64,000 nucleotides of DNA, from positions 1-64,000 of the forward strand of contig OZ037848.1 of the NCBI GenBank assembly GCA_964035575.1, given 5' to 3'. The notes under the pieces were generated by a model that was not told the DNA's origin, ran no database searches, and saw only the letters and a program-made list of their open reading frames with translations. The position numbers and the translations under genes were made by a program. This document shows positions 62,715-64,000 of this stretch, one piece after another. Origin of the DNA: Rhynchopus sp. YZ270_cl-10 (Eukaryota > Euglenozoa > Diplonemea > Diplonemida > Diplonemidae). Numbering within the stretch: position 1 is the stretch's first letter; each line of letters begins with the position of its first letter.

Positions 62715-64000
62715 TAGAAAGAATCAAAGGGAAGTGTGTATCAGTGTTCACAAAACTTTGGTACTTCTACGGGATATGTTCCCGACAGTGCGCTATCTGT
62801 TTGAGGCTGTGTAGTTCTTTAGGAAATACAACTGCGGGGAGCTGGGGTGACAACATATGGTTCCTTTATAAGAGTCAAAACTGAAAAAGGATTTCTTTTT
62901 ACTTCTTTGAATTCGTTTTTTAAAACAACAGAAAAAAAAGGGGGTGAAGGGGGAAGGGGAAGGGGAGGGGTATGAACAGAAGGGGGGAAACACCGTACCC
63001 CCTTCTCCCCCCCCGGGAACATAACAACAGAAAAACTTCACAACTGCAGAAAAGGAAGTTGATCTCCGAGGGGTTGTGGACTGCATTTGTGTGTCGTTTA
63101 CAGGGGGAAATATACTGGCGGGCACAGTTATTTATCCGGCCTGTTTTTAAGGATTGGGGGGGTGATCACATTTTTTTTTAATGGGTGCTTGGCAAGTCCT
63201 TGACAGGGGCCCACGGTATACTTATTTTTTTTGAGAAAGAAAAAAAACAGTATATTACAGACACAAATGGGTCTCACACAAGGAGAGACAATTTTGTGGT
63301 GATTTTTTTTTGGTCTTTGCGTTTCTTTTTCTCTGGAAAAAAAACTGAAAATGATTTTCTTTTAAAACTTGTTTGACAGGGTAAAATCCGCAAAACCCAT
63401 TTTTGAATCCCTGAGCAGAACATGGAAAAAAAAAAAACAATTTCGAAAAAAGAGAAAAAGAGAAATGCGAAATGGAATAAGTGCAATGTCTTGAGACAGC
63501 GGCACCAGGGCGGAGGGGAAGGGAAAATAACGAATAATTGACAAACCGAATTTTGACTGAAAAAATTTTGGGAAAAGAGAGAGGGTTAAGTTAAGAGAAG
63601 GAACCCACAGGGCACTGGGTGGCTGAAACAGCACACCATCGAATCTCTCTTGGATTTTGTTATGTTGCGTCGACAATCCCACACCAAGATGGGTTATGTT
63701 CTTCAAAGCCACCCAAAAAGATTTCGATACTTTTGTATTGTCGACAATCACACCAACTGGGTAATCTGTACTCAGTATCGGCAGAAGCCTGCAGAAAGGC
63801 ACATACTTTAAAATACTTTGTTAGAAACGTGCATCCATGCAAGCAGTCCACACATCATGTTGTTAGAGTACCACCTCTTTTAGTTGTGCGCTTAGTCATT
63901 TAAAAAAAGATGAATGCACCTGGTACATACACCAAAAATAAAACTAGAAACAGTATTTCATGTACCTACCCTCCCCCGTGCATAAGTCCGACCCTCATTA
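62715..64000. other. Gene-free right end
   Basis: About 1.3 kb, AT-rich, with G- and A-runs. Family C-like and B-like copies lie at 63871-63932. A 146-codon minus frame at 63362-63802 is Phe/Leu/Ser-rich and unsupported. Confidence 0.5.
63871..63932 (+). repeat. Adjacent family C-like and family B-like elements
   Basis: GTGCGCTTAGTCATTTAAAA is followed directly by AAAGATGAATGCACCTGGTA and CATACACC. The two motifs stand side by side, as they do near 46.5-46.9 kb. Confidence 0.5.

Overview
The window looks like nuclear DNA of a unicellular eukaryote (a protist, probably a flagellate). Evidence: at least seven genes carry short GT-AG introns (45-142 nt, mostly with a GTATG donor); the products are eukaryotic signalling, ubiquitin-pathway and ER proteins (adenylyl cyclase, F-box, Abraxas-like MPN protein, PPPDE peptidase, formylglycine-generating enzyme, cytochrome b5 reductase, IQ/ankyrin/LRR proteins); and more than a quarter of the window is repeats. 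Every convincing gene from 12.1 to 62.7 kb (15 genes) lies on the minus strand. Many start codons follow a pyrimidine-rich tract and an AG within about 25 nt. This fits a long directional gene cluster with spliced-leader trans-splicing as in Euglenozoa; a diplonemid- or euglenid-like source is my guess, not something the sequence proves. Layout: 1-6980 is an 8-bp G-rich satellite (TTTGCGGG) running off the left edge. 6981-11950 is a repeat-rich zone: two TGCTGT arrays with higher-order units, a 20-bp A-rich minisatellite, a near-perfect 13-bp minisatellite of about 91 copies, a 130-bp inverted pair, a 170-bp direct pair and one broken gene fragment. 12.1-20.3 kb holds a PI3K-RBD-like coiled-coil/zinc protein, aspartyl-tRNA synthetase, a PPPDE isopeptidase and a three-exon PDZ protein. 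21.45-23.84 kb is a 2.4-kb terminal-inverted-repeat element with a nested foldback. 23.9-33 kb holds the formylglycine-generating enzyme, an 1894-residue LRR/coiled-coil/beta-repeat protein and a SAM-domain membrane protein. 35.7-45.6 kb holds an Abraxas-like MPN protein with a repeat-rich tail and two ankyrin-repeat proteins. 45.6-49 kb is gene-free and full of small dispersed repeats. 49-56.5 kb holds a protein with tandem GIY-YIG-like repeats, an unknown protein, a four-exon cytochrome b5 reductase and an F-box protein with a dynein-stalk-like domain. 57.4-60.1 kb holds a GGGGCC array, a 342-bp MITE-like element and a WD-repeat-like gene fragment. 60.6-62.7 kb encodes a multi-pass adenylyl cyclase, and the rest shows no gene. 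Functionally the genes are unrelated housekeeping and signalling genes, as expected of a directional cluster rather than an operon. The most unusual items are the telomere-like satellite, the tandem GIY-YIG protein, the F-box/dynein-stalk fusion, and several families of short (about 25-55 bp) dispersed elements, one of which overlaps an exon boundary of the Abraxas-like gene and another the stop codon of the WD-like fragment.
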